NCBI GenBank assembly: GCA_965216885.1
Contig: OZ244209.1
Location: 2,170,001 to 2,234,000, forward strand
Length of the DNA stretch: 64,000 bases
Direction of reading: 5' to 3'
DNA from: CAYNJG01 sp965216885
GTDB lineage: Bacteria; Planctomycetota; Planctomycetia; Pirellulales; Pirellulaceae
Within the stretch, counting starts at the first letter, position 1, and each line of letters opens with the position of its first letter. The translations under genes and the position numbers were made by a program. Below, piece by piece: positions 8,505 through 16,185 of the stretch. The notes beneath the pieces were generated by a model. The model saw only the letters and a list, made by a program, of their open reading frames with translations. It was not told the DNA's origin and made no database searches.

Positions 8505-8623
8505 TCCCGTACGAGTCACATAAGCTGTTCATGAAACTTCGGATTCGAACCGAAATCTCCAGTTGATAAAACTGGCGCTTAGCCATTAAGCAAGTTTGTA
8601 AGCTTGTGCTGTTGGGTACGGGA
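8505..8623 (-). ncRNA. Y RNA (YrlA-like) with tRNA-like module
   Basis: Read on the minus strand, the ends pair as TCCCGTAC (8623-8616) with GTACGGGA (8512-8505), and a second helix CAC-AAGCT/AGCTT-AT-GTG follows after an internal loop. Inside is a cloverleaf-like module: D arm GCTT-AATGGCT-AAGC, a single G, anticodon-like arm CCAGT-TTTATCA-ACTGG, a 4-nt variable loop AGAT, and a T arm TTCGG-TTCGAAT-CCGAA with the classic T loop. The acceptor is only four pairs (AAAC/GTTT) and then merges into the long-range helix, with no CCA. Known bacterial Y RNAs of the YrlA type have exactly this plan: a Ro-binding end-to-end stem plus a tRNA-like module, encoded beside rsr. Ends are estimates from the outer stem. 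Confidence 0.8.
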
Positions 8624-8632
8624 TGTCTCGTT

Positions 8633-8679
8633 GGCAACCCAAGGGTCTCACACATGGATGTGGTTCCCCGGGGATTGCC
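8633..8679 (-). other. Second structured element upstream of the Y-like RNA
   Basis: On the minus strand GGCAATCCC (8679-8671) pairs with GGGTTGCC (8640-8633) with one bulged T, enclosing a GGG/CCC stem and a small CACA-tcca-TGTG hairpin. It ends 9 nt before the Y-like RNA begins, so it may be part of the same transcript, a processing signal or a terminator-like element for the Ubl mRNA (no T run follows). The remainder of the 8680-8899 gap holds no ORF with convincing protein features, so the space between the Ubl and Ro60 genes (437 bp) is mostly non-coding. Confidence 0.4.
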
Positions 8680-8899
8680 GGGACAGGAATTCCGCATTGG
8701 TCGATGTATGCGAAGCTGCTGTTCGGGCAATCGAAAGCCGAAACGATATGCGAACGACGAATGCGGCCGCTGCTGCCGAAATGCCGTTGCGGCAAGATGG
8801 ATTGGCAACAGCCGTTCGCCTGTTTGGATTTCAAGTGCGTGCCGTCCGGGTCTACGCCGCACGTCGAACTCGAAAGTCAGTACCGTCGTCCGGTGTCGA

Positions 8900-9127
8900 C
8901 TAACCGAAGACCGCCTCGGGTCGCACCGTCATGTTGCCGGTTTGGTGCCGATCAACGGTGTAATACTCGAACCTGGACTGCGGTACGCTTAGGTACTCGG
9001 CAATCCGGTTCTTGACCTCGCGGTCGTCCGTCGCTGCACCAACATCCAGATCCTTGAGCGGAACATCGCAGCTCCGCCCCTGAAATCGAACGTGCAAGAC
9101 ACCTGAATCATTGACAGGTCGAATCAT
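8900..9127 (-). CDS. Ubiquitin-like beta-grasp protein with C-terminal Gly
   Basis: A 75-residue protein whose predicted order of elements is that of a beta-grasp: strand 1 VLHVRFQG (10-17), strand 2 CDVPLKDL (20-27), a helix EVKNRIAEYLSV (37-48), strand 3 RFEYYTVD (52-59) and strand 4 NMTVRPEAVF, ending in a single Gly at residue 75. The start ATG at 9127 is fixed by a perfect AAGGAGGG (9140-9133) six bases upstream; the longer frame to 9232 lacks a site. A free C-terminal Gly is what E1-like enzymes adenylate, and an E1-like gene ends the same locus. It is too far from ThiS/MoaD partners to be an obvious sulfur carrier. Fold and Gly end are seen; the ubiquitin-like role is inferred. Confidence 0.75.
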   Translation of the reverse strand: MIRPVNDSGVLHVRFQGRSCDVPLKDLDVGAATDDREVKNRIAEYLSVPQSRFEYYTVDRHQTGNMTVRPEAVFG

Positions 9128-9254
9128 TTTGGCCCTCCTTTCCTGTGAGCTATGAAAAGAAAGACGATTTTGCCACGCAGCGGTTCGCAGAATCGGCAGA
9201 AATATCCGACTCTTCCCGATGGACTGCGACAATAGTGGAAAACCGAATCGATCC

Positions 9255-9590
9255 TCAGGCGAGCGAGTTGGCCAACGACCATGCTATCGGTGCCGGGGTG
9301 AAGCTCAGCAAGAAACCAATGAGCCCCAGTTTTTGTTGCACGCCGCGAAGGTGAAAGATTGCCATCAAGCAGACAGGAGCCGCCACAAAAAAGCCCGCAA
9401 ACGCCGAGACCACTATGATTCCGGCAACCAATCCGGCATTGGTCGCCATGAACAGCACGCCGCCCGTTGCAGTAAGAATGCAACCGAGTGACATCCACAA
9501 TCCATAGGACCCCCAGCGCTGTTCATTTGAAGCCGGGTCGGAAAGTTGTTCCGAGTCGCCCGCATCGTACGGGTTTGGTTGGTCAGTCAT
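9255..9590 (-). CDS. Small two- to three-helix membrane protein
   Basis: A 111-residue protein with a polar N-terminus beginning MTDQPNPYDAG, a pattern common in small planctomycete membrane proteins, followed by three hydrophobic segments (about residues 28-48, 52-72 and 88-108). The ATG at 9590 was chosen because it begins this typical N-terminus; eight extra residues are open upstream. It lies 127 bp before the ubiquitin-like gene on the same strand and just after a sulfatase. No function can be assigned, and its membership in the Ro60 locus is uncertain. Confidence 0.65.
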   Translation of the reverse strand: MTDQPNPYDAGDSEQLSDPASNEQRWGSYGLWMSLGCILTATGGVLFMATNAGLVAGIIVVSAFAGFFVAAPVCLMAIFHLRGVQQKLGLIGFLLSFTPAPIAWSLANSLA

Positions 9591-9650
9591 GTGCGATTGC
9601 GAAAGATGCCTCAAGAACGCGATGGGGATGGTGCAGCATGCGACTGGTCG

Positions 9651-11051
9651 TTAGTTGAATTTCTGCCCTTCGGGATGAGCAGGCTCGGCTTGATCACGCA
9701 TCGGGGTTCGTGCGTGCCGAGCCATCGTCATCAGCTCGCGTAGTTTGCCGGGGAAGTCGCTGGCCAGATTCTTCGTTTCCCCTACATCGTCGGCAAGGTT
9801 GTACAGTTCCCAGGGTTGGTCCGAACGTTGCCGGGCAATCTTCCAGTCCCCGGACCGTAAGCCCTGAATCATGCCGCCTTCAACCTCAACGTTCTTGCCC
9901 CAGTCCCAAAGTGCCCATTCAAAGTAGTGATACAGGTGTGTACGCTCCGGCTGCCTACCGAATAGTACGGGCACATACGAAATACCGGTGATGTCCGCCG
10001 GCACGAACGAATCGGCTCCCGCCAGTTCTGCGATGGTCGGCAACGCATCCTGCGCCGAAATAATGTGCTGACGGTTTACTGCGGGTTTGATCTTGCCTTC
10101 CCAGTGAACCAGCGTCGGAGCCCGCACGCCTCCCTCGTAGGCGGAACGTTTGTGACCCCGAAACGGACCGGACGACTTCAGGTCGGGAGACTGCTGCGGC
10201 GACAGCGACGCGCCATTGTCGGAATGGAAGAAGATGACTGTGTTCTCCATTTGGCCCAACTCCTTAAGTAGCTGGATCGTCTCCCCGACGTATCGATCAA
10301 TCAATGACGTCATGGCCGCGTGGCCTTTTTGGTTACCTTTCCAGTCTTTGTCTGCGTACAACTTCCAGGCTGGGTCTGACCTTGGGAAGTTGTAGTTTCC
10401 ATGCGGCGGGGTCCATGGCGCGTAGCAAAAGAATGGTTCGCCGGAAGCGGCCGAATCGCGAATGAACTGCAGCATCTCGTTGAAGATCAACTGGGGAGCG
10501 TATCCCTTGGCCGTGTTGACTTCGCGATCCGTGATCGGTTCTTTCTTACCATTTCGGACCAGAAACTTCGGGTAGTGTTTGTGTGCATGGATCTGATGGT
10601 AGTAGCCGTAAAAGAGATCGAAGCCCTGCCGTTCCGCCGCCCCGCTTGTCCCGATGTCACCAACGCCCCATTTCCCGAATCCACCGGTGCGGTATCCCGC
10701 CGACTTCAGGACTTCCGCGACGGTCACATCCTCATCGAGTAGCGGGACGCCGCCAGTGTTCAGGCGAACGGACGTGCGGCCCATGTGTTTCCCCGTCATC
10801 AACACCGACCGGCAGGGTGCACAGACAGTACAGCCCGAGTACGCTTCGGTGAAATACAACGATTCCTTCGCCAACGCGTCCAGGTGCGGTGTCATAATGG
10901 TTTCCGAACCCATGAATCCTGCATCCGCGGGCCCCATGTCGTCGACCATGATGTAAACAATGTTGGGTTTCGCAGCTTCCGTCGTCTTCGCGGTCAGAAT
11001 GACGGACAGCACGAGCAGCAGTTGAAACCATGGTCGATTCAATTTGAACAT
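9651..11051 (-). CDS. Secreted type I sulfatase
   Basis: A 466-residue arylsulfatase-type enzyme. A signal peptide (about 1-26, ending TEAA) is followed by the core start PNIVYIMVDDMG with the metal-binding Asp pair. The formylglycine motif C-x-P-x-R is CAPCR at 77-81, and the second signature appears as GGFGKWGVG. The C-terminus has the usual WKIARQRSDQPWELYNLADD substrate-pocket stretch. The ATG at 11051 begins the signal peptide; 14 more codons are open upstream. The enzyme needs a formylglycine-generating partner, which is not in the window. It should remove sulfate esters from glycans in the periplasm or outside the cell. It is divergent from the SGNH gene with a 95-bp gap. Confidence 0.9.
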   Translation of the reverse strand: MFKLNRPWFQLLLVLSVILTAKTTEAAKPNIVYIMVDDMGPADAGFMGSETIMTPHLDALAKESLYFTEAYSGCTVCAPCRSVLMTGKHMGRTSVRLNTGGVPLLDEDVTVAEVLKSAGYRTGGFGKWGVGDIGTSGAAERQGFDLFYGYYHQIHAHKHYPKFLVRNGKKEPITDREVNTAKGYAPQLIFNEMLQFIRDSAASGEPFFCYAPWTPPHGNYNFPRSDPAWKLYADKDWKGNQKGHAAMTSLIDRYVGETIQLLKELGQMENTVIFFHSDNGASLSPQQSPDLKSSGPFRGHKRSAYEGGVRAPTLVHWEGKIKPAVNRQHIISAQDALPTIAELAGADSFVPADITGISYVPVLFGRQPERTHLYHYFEWALWDWGKNVEVEGGMIQGLRSGDWKIARQRSDQPWELYNLADDVGETKNLASDFPGKLRELMTMARHARTPMRDQAEPAHPEGQKFN

Positions 11052-11146
11052 GACAAAATGCCTGGTTGCTTGAGGCCGAAATAGAATCCGCATTCTCGAT
11101 CACTTGCAAGCCTGTGAAAAGTCCAGAGACCAACCCGAAATCAACA

Positions 11147-12691
11147 ATGGCGGAAACGAAACAGCAAACCACATCGACAGGGCGACAGTGGACTCTTCGC
11201 ATCGCGGCAATCCTGTTCGGTTTACTACTACTGCTTGGCCTGGAAGGGACGCTGCGGGCGTTCGATATCGGAAAGCTTGAAGATTCCGGCGACCCCTTCG
11301 TTGGCTTCAGCGACGTCATTCCGCTGTTCGAACCAAACGAAGAAGGCACAATCTATACGACGTCTCCCAAGCGGCAGGTATTCTTCCGTCCGGATGCTTT
11401 TCGTGTGGAGAAGCCGGATAAGGAATTTCGCATTTTCTGTTTCGGTGGTTCAACCGTGCAGGGCCGACCGTACGCGATTGAAACATCCTTCACGACCTGG
11501 CTGGAACTGTCGCTAAAGGCAGCGGACGACACGCGAGATTGGCGAGTGGTCAACTGCGGCGGTGTTTCTTACGCAAGCTATCGCCTCATCCCGATCCTGA
11601 AGGAGACGCTGGACTACGAGCCGGACCTGTTCGTGATCTACACCGGTCACAACGAGTTCCTTGAGGATCGCTCGTACGACGACATCAAACAACAGCCGCC
11701 ATGGCTTCGAGCTGTGTCGGAACGCGTCGTGGGTTGGCGAATTTATGGACTGATGAAGCGCTGGCTGAACCCAGCAACTCCCGCCCCAACAAAGGATGAA
11801 TTACCAACCGAGGTCGAGGCCCTACTGGATTATCAGGGCGGTCTGGCACAATACCATCGTGACGACGACTGGCACCGCGGAGTTGTCGAACACTACGAGC
11901 TCAATCTGCGTCGCATGATTCGGCTGGCCCGCAGTCGTGGCGTCCCGGTCATACTGGCAAATCCAATCTCGGACATCCGCGACACCGTGCCATTCAAGGC
12001 CGAAAACAGCGACGGCCTTTCCGCGGAGGAATTGGAAAGATTCAGCAAGGCATGGGAAGAAGCCAAACAAATGAGCTGGGACGACCTTGATGCCAAGCTG
12101 GTCGCAGTGAAGGAGGTTGTCGCCCTGGACCCTCGCTATTCGGAAGCTCAGTATCTGCTTGCGAAAGTGCTGGACTCGTTGGGGAGATTTGCAGAAGCCC
12201 GCACGGCCTACTACCGGGCGAAGGATGAAGACATCTGCCCATTGCGCATGACCGAGCCAATGCACGTTGCGGTCCACCGAGTCGCCGCGCAAACAGGCAC
12301 TCCCTTGGTCGATGTCCGCAAGCTATTTGAGTCCAAAGCAAAGGACGGCATCCCGGGTGATGATGAACTGATCGACCACGTCCATCCGCATATCGATGGT
12401 CACCAATGGATCGCTGAACTCCTGTTTGACAATCTGCGATCGGCGGGGATCGTAGAACCCACAGAAGGTTGGCAGCAACGGCGAGATCAACTTTATAAGG
12501 ACAACTACGTGCTGCTTCCGGAAACATATTTCCCATTTGCCCTCAGTCGCCTGGAGGGTTTGAACAATTGGGCTCGAGGTCGGGTAGCAAAAATCCGCCC
12601 CCAGTCGGACGATGCAGACCTCGATGCGCCATCCGAGGAAACGGACGCGGAGCAACTGTCCACGGAAGACGGATCGTTGACTGAACAATGA
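11147..12691 (+). CDS. Membrane-anchored SGNH-type hydrolase with TPR segment
   Basis: A 514-residue protein with an N-terminal anchor (about residues 16-36), then an SGNH/GDSL-like fold. The block I Ser lies in CFGGSTVQG (S102), the block III-like motif is YTGHNEFLE, and the terminal Asp/His block is DHVHPHIDGH. A short TPR-like stretch (VVALDPRYSEAQYLLAKVLD, then RFAEARTAYYRAK) is inserted before the last block. Such proteins are often O-acyl esterases or acyltransferase partners for polysaccharides. The ATG at 11147 was chosen for the normal N-terminus; the frame extends to a TTG at 11066. The gene is convergent with the gluconolactonase-like gene 16 bp away. Substrate unknown. Confidence 0.75.
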   Translation: MAETKQQTTSTGRQWTLRIAAILFGLLLLLGLEGTLRAFDIGKLEDSGDPFVGFSDVIPLFEPNEEGTIYTTSPKRQVFFRPDAFRVEKPDKEFRIFCFGGSTVQGRPYAIETSFTTWLELSLKAADDTRDWRVVNCGGVSYASYRLIPILKETLDYEPDLFVIYTGHNEFLEDRSYDDIKQQPPWLRAVSERVVGWRIYGLMKRWLNPATPAPTKDELPTEVEALLDYQGGLAQYHRDDDWHRGVVEHYELNLRRMIRLARSRGVPVILANPISDIRDTVPFKAENSDGLSAEELERFSKAWEEAKQMSWDDLDAKLVAVKEVVALDPRYSEAQYLLAKVLDSLGRFAEARTAYYRAKDEDICPLRMTEPMHVAVHRVAAQTGTPLVDVRKLFESKAKDGIPGDDELIDHVHPHIDGHQWIAELLFDNLRSAGIVEPTEGWQQRRDQLYKDNYVLLPETYFPFALSRLEGLNNWARGRVAKIRPQSDDADLDAPSEETDAEQLSTEDGSLTEQ

Positions 12692-12707
12692 CCCGTAATC
12701 TCGTCCA

Positions 12708-13712
12708 TCACCTCGAGCGATTCTGTCGCAGTGTCATGGGCGAAATGCCTTTTGACTTCGTGCGGATCTTCCAGAGACTTCCTCCAGCAGTGATGTAGAG
12801 CGTCTCCAAATCGGCGTCGCCGAAAGTGCAATTGGTGACTTCATCATTGGGGATGGCCACAAGGGACAGCAGGTCGCCATCGGCGGACAACACATAGACG
12901 CCGCCTTTGAATTTACTGGCGGTTTCGTGAGGTGGATTGGGTTTGTTCAACCCGCCCGCCACATACAGCCGCCCCTTTTCGTCCATCACCATTCCGTCCG
13001 GCCCGCGGCCCGTTTTCCAGTCGAAGAGCGTCTTCTTGCTCTTTCGCTTGACCGTGCCATCCGGCTGCAGTTCGAACCGCAACAGTGTACGACTGACGTT
13101 CGACTGGTTGTTATTGTTGTCCGCGACGTAGAGGTACTTATCGTCCGGCGAGACGAGCAACCCATTGGGACGATCGGCTTCGTGTTCAATGATGCGGGTC
13201 ACCGAGCCGTCGACGTCGATCCGATAGACGCCTTCGATTGCCTTCCCGTTGGCGTCCCGCTGCTGGAGATCTTCACGAGGTCCATATTTGGGATCAGAGA
13301 AGTAGATGCGACCCTTTGAATCGACCGAGAGGTCGTTGGGCTGATTGTACTTGTGACCGTCATAGCTGTCGGTCAGCACCTCCAGCGTGTTCGTTTTCAA
13401 GTCGATACGGCTGACGCGTCGATATTTTGGCTGGCAGATAATCATTCGTCCATCTGCGTCAAATAGGATGCCGTTAGTGCCAGCTTCGGGGCGGAAGGCG
13501 ATCGCTTTCCCGCCCGCCGTGAGATGATTGATGCCACCGCCACCGCTAAAGTAGAGCCCGAAGACTGGGTGCCACGCGGGGCCCTCATTCGCCCCTTCAG
13601 CGAGAACCTTTGTCGGTTTCAAGTCGGCGAAAATCTCAGTGTTGATCCCGGCGAGTTCTTCGGCCATCGTTGACATGGACAGCGTCAAGAACGCCGCCAT
13701 CATAAGTGCCAT
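12708..13712 (-). CDS. Secreted SMP-30/gluconolactonase-like beta-propeller
   Basis: A 334-residue protein with a signal peptide (about 1-18) and the six-bladed SMP-30 propeller. Typical motifs are EGPAWHPVFGLYFS near the start, QPNDLSVDSKGRIYFSDPKYG in the middle, EHEADRPNGLLVSPDDKYLYVADN and GPDGMVMDEKGRLYVAGG toward the end; these carry the Glu, Asn and Asp metal ligands of the family. It should hydrolyse a sugar lactone, or a related cyclic ester, outside the cytoplasm. The ATG at 13712 begins the signal peptide. This subfamily is very common in Planctomycetota beside sulfatases, as here. Confidence 0.87.
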   Translation of the reverse strand: MALMMAAFLTLSMSTMAEELAGINTEIFADLKPTKVLAEGANEGPAWHPVFGLYFSGGGGINHLTAGGKAIAFRPEAGTNGILFDADGRMIICQPKYRRVSRIDLKTNTLEVLTDSYDGHKYNQPNDLSVDSKGRIYFSDPKYGPREDLQQRDANGKAIEGVYRIDVDGSVTRIIEHEADRPNGLLVSPDDKYLYVADNNNNQSNVSRTLLRFELQPDGTVKRKSKKTLFDWKTGRGPDGMVMDEKGRLYVAGGLNKPNPPHETASKFKGGVYVLSADGDLLSLVAIPNDEVTNCTFGDADLETLYITAGGSLWKIRTKSKGISPMTLRQNRSR

Positions 13713-13902
13713 GGTGCAGGACCTGCCATGCGGTCGCCGAGTAACACAAAACATTGCATCGCCTTCTTGGTGGTGAAAGCGACCAGCATAGCGAATGCTG
13801 GATTACGATCAAATTCTGGCGGAAGCAATCGGCTGGCCGTCATGCCGGCACGTTCGCTCCTCTTCCGGGAAGTTCGTAAACGCGCTCTTCATGAGGAGCA
13901 TG

Positions 13903-14045
13903 GATGGCGATCTCAGCAAGTGGATGCAATGGCCCACCACATCTCACGTGAGGTGGCATCACCGGCACTATGACTCCAGTGGCCATTTTGGCAGGGACGT
14001 TTTAAGGCATTCCCGATTCAATCCAACGAACACTTACTGATCGTG
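13903..14045 (+). pseudogene. Remnant of REP-associated tyrosine (Y1/RAYT) transposase
   Basis: One frame reads DGDLSKWMQW...SHVRWHHRHYDSSGHF and then, after a one-base slip in the T run at 13986-13989, continues in the next frame as WQGRFKAFPIQSNEHLLIVMR. Together these match the central to C-terminal part of RAYT/Y1-Tnp proteins (typical text: DGDL..WM..LT..H..RW...GHVYQGRFKSFPI..DEHLL.V.RYVE). The N-terminal HUH part and the C-terminal YVERN region are missing, so this is a decayed fragment. The rest of the 13713-14293 gap shows no other supported gene. Confidence 0.75.
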
Positions 14046-14293
14046 ATGAGGGCGACCAAGAAAGACCAGAAAGCAGCCTGACCCTCTTTCCCTTCCTGGC
14101 TTTGTCAGGGAACTTCGGGCAGGTTGCAGCGGTGGCCAGCGTTCCTGAGCCGTCGTCATGCGTCCTGGTATCATTGAACTTGCTTGCGTTGTTGTTGCGA
14201 CGAAAGAGGTGAACCTCCCTGCGTTGTCGATCCCAAACCAGCCCCATCACTTCGTCGCTGGGCTCTGTTGCTGTGCATTGTTCAGGTTTTTCT

Positions 14294-14695
14294 ATGTTGA
14301 AGATGAAATTTGCTGCCGTCACCTGCCTACTCTGTTTCACCCTGATCGCGAATGCCGAACAGATCAGCGGCAGAGCTGAATTCATCGCTTTCGATGACGT
14401 GCCGGAGGCAGGTCTGCTTGTCGGTGAAACTGGTTTGATCACTTTTGGTATTGAGTCGGAAGACGGAAGCGTCGTTGCCGGGATGGAATACAGAGTAAAA
14501 GCCGCAGCGGCAACTGAGCGATGGATCAGGAAGGCCAAGGATGACATGGCCGCGAACAGTCTCCCCGTCGTTATTCGCTCTGTTGTGCAGGACAAAAATG
14601 ATGTTCCGGACGCAGTTCCCAACTACAGTGAAAACTTAGACGAACTTTATAGCACTCCGATCAACATTGAGCTTATTACCGGTCCAAGCTGGTAA
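14294..14695 (+). CDS. Small secreted protein of unknown function
   Basis: A 133-residue protein with a clear signal peptide (MLKMKFAAVTCLLCFTLIANA, split here at residue 20/21 for reading), then a mixed hydrophilic domain rich in Glu and Asp. I recognise no family. The ATG at 14294 starts the signal peptide; an in-frame ATG nine bases later is an alternative. A long ORF on the opposite strand (14002-14622) is rejected in its favour because that product is low-complexity and has no recognisable N-terminus. Confidence 0.55.
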   Translation: MLKMKFAAVTCLLCFTLIANAEQISGRAEFIAFDDVPEAGLLVGETGLITFGIESEDGSVVAGMEYRVKAAAATERWIRKAKDDMAANSLPVVIRSVVQDKNDVPDAVPNYSENLDELYSTPINIELITGPSW

Positions 14696-15186
14696 AAACA
14701 GGCGGACTTCAAGTCTTATGGTCCAGAAATATCGAATTGCCTTCGTCACGGTGACTGGGCAAAGTTAGGACACCAACCGACGGATTCACGTCATGCATCG
14801 ATTTGAGTAAGCCAACTCACCGGAGGGATATCCAAGGCCACTCACACCACAATCAAGTGAGGCAGCATTCGCCAATCCCGGGCACTGGGCAAAAAGACTC
14901 GCCAAGCCAATGCCACGAAGGTTCTGCCGGGCAAGGTCGCCGACAAAGGACTCGCCCCAATCAGCCTACGAGTCAAGGGCTGTAGGTTTAAGCAAGAGAT
15001 ACCCCCGGTCACCGATGCCCGCATAGCTTCACATTTGGGCCAGAAATCGATTGCACGGCTAGCACTTCCGTAGCGGAAATCACAAAGAGAGCGAGGTTTC
15101 CGCAATCAAATTGGGGGAAACGGCGATTGCTGCCGATCAACCCTATGTTGGCCTAATCCCGCAATTTGAACCGCAATCCGACTCAG
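14696..15186. other. Gene-free stretch
   Basis: About 490 bp between two + strand secreted-protein genes. The possible minus ORF 14842-15105 has no recognisable domain or start signal. I see no tRNA, terminator with T run or mobile element. It probably contains the promoter of the downstream outer-membrane protein. Confidence 0.4.
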
Positions 15187-16146
15187 ATGACCAAAACAGC
15201 AAGGCTCTGGACTCTAGTTTTCTTCGCTTGGTGTACCTTCCTTGGGGCTCGTGCGCTCGCGGAATGCCAACACTGCAACCAATGTGCGGCGGCTCCTGCG
15301 CATTCCTGCCTGACATGCGGGGGCTATCTCGCGGGCGACTGCGTGAGCTCGGCGCTCCCACTGGATCGTCACAAGAAATCGTTCTTCCAGCTTTGGGAAA
15401 CCGAAGCCGCGTGGATTGGCGGCGGAAGCGAATTCCAACAAACGGAGGCCAACACATTTGTGCGTGTGGCGATTCCGCTGGACGGCACTACCGATAACGT
15501 GTTGGCGCTGCAGCCCGGTTTGCGGACTTTCTTTCTGGAAGGCCCCACGGTCGTCGATGTACCGGCGAAACTCTACGACGCACAGTTATCAATCGTCTGG
15601 CGAAAGAAGCACTCAGAACGCTGGCAGACGAATGTCTGGATGCAACCGAAGATCCGTAGTGATTTCGAAACCTCCGAAGACACGTTCTTCTTCTCCGGCG
15701 GAGCGTACGCCAAGTACACGTGGATCCCCAATGAGTTCGATCTGTTCCTGGGTGCCTTCTATCTGGATCGTGACGACATCTCGATCCTTCCCGCCGTGGG
15801 CTTTATCTGGTCGCCGACACCCGACTGGCGATACGAGATGTTATTGCCGCGCCCCAAGATCGCTCACCGCCTGGAACGCGTGGGCGACTGCCGTGAAAAG
15901 TGGGCTTACCTTTCCGGGCAGCTTGGCGGTGGCTCGTTTGCCGTTGAGCGTGAAGCGGGCGGCACCGACAAGCTGACGATCCGCGACCTGCGGGCGTTCA
16001 TTGGCATCGAGACGGTCCATACCGGGGGCGCCGGTAAGTTCGCCGAGATTGGCTACATCTTCAATCGCGGCGTTGAGTACAAGAACAACGACGAGGAATA
16101 CGAGTTCGACGGCGCACTTATGCTCCGACTGGGTATGCGTTACTAG
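15187..16146 (+). CDS. Outer-membrane beta-barrel-like protein (DUF6268-like)
   Basis: A 319-residue protein with a signal peptide ending ARALA, a Cys/His-rich mature N-terminus (CQHCNQC...CLTC), then regularly alternating strands such as FFLEGPTVVDVP, YAKYTWIPNEFDLFLGAFYLDR and ILPAVGFIWSPTPDWRYEMLLPRPK. The chain ends LMLRLGMRY with a terminal aromatic residue, as outer-membrane barrels do. The PxxDWRYEMLLPRPK segment resembles planctomycete DUF6268-type barrels. The ATG at 15187 was chosen over a TTG at 15166 because it begins the signal peptide. Function is unknown; a pore or receptor role is a guess. The Cys motif might bind a metal. Confidence 0.7.
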   Translation: MTKTARLWTLVFFAWCTFLGARALAECQHCNQCAAAPAHSCLTCGGYLAGDCVSSALPLDRHKKSFFQLWETEAAWIGGGSEFQQTEANTFVRVAIPLDGTTDNVLALQPGLRTFFLEGPTVVDVPAKLYDAQLSIVWRKKHSERWQTNVWMQPKIRSDFETSEDTFFFSGGAYAKYTWIPNEFDLFLGAFYLDRDDISILPAVGFIWSPTPDWRYEMLLPRPKIAHRLERVGDCREKWAYLSGQLGGGSFAVEREAGGTDKLTIRDLRAFIGIETVHTGGAGKFAEIGYIFNRGVEYKNNDEEYEFDGALMLRLGMRY

Positions 16147-16185
16147 AACAGGCGTTCGAAGCATCGCTTCGAAGCAGACTCGAAA

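Noticed and set aside
8505..8623. A normal tRNA gene
   Set aside because: The acceptor stem has only four pairs, the anticodon-like loop has C at the purine position, and the ends form a long-range helix. This is not a canonical tRNA.
8586..8862. Minus-strand ORFs in the Ubl-Ro60 gap
   Set aside because: They run through the RNA structure, have no ribosome site and no recognisable protein pattern.
14002..14622. Long minus-strand ORF opposite the 14294 gene
   Set aside because: No signal peptide, domain or ribosome site; the + strand has a clear exported protein and a transposase remnant instead.
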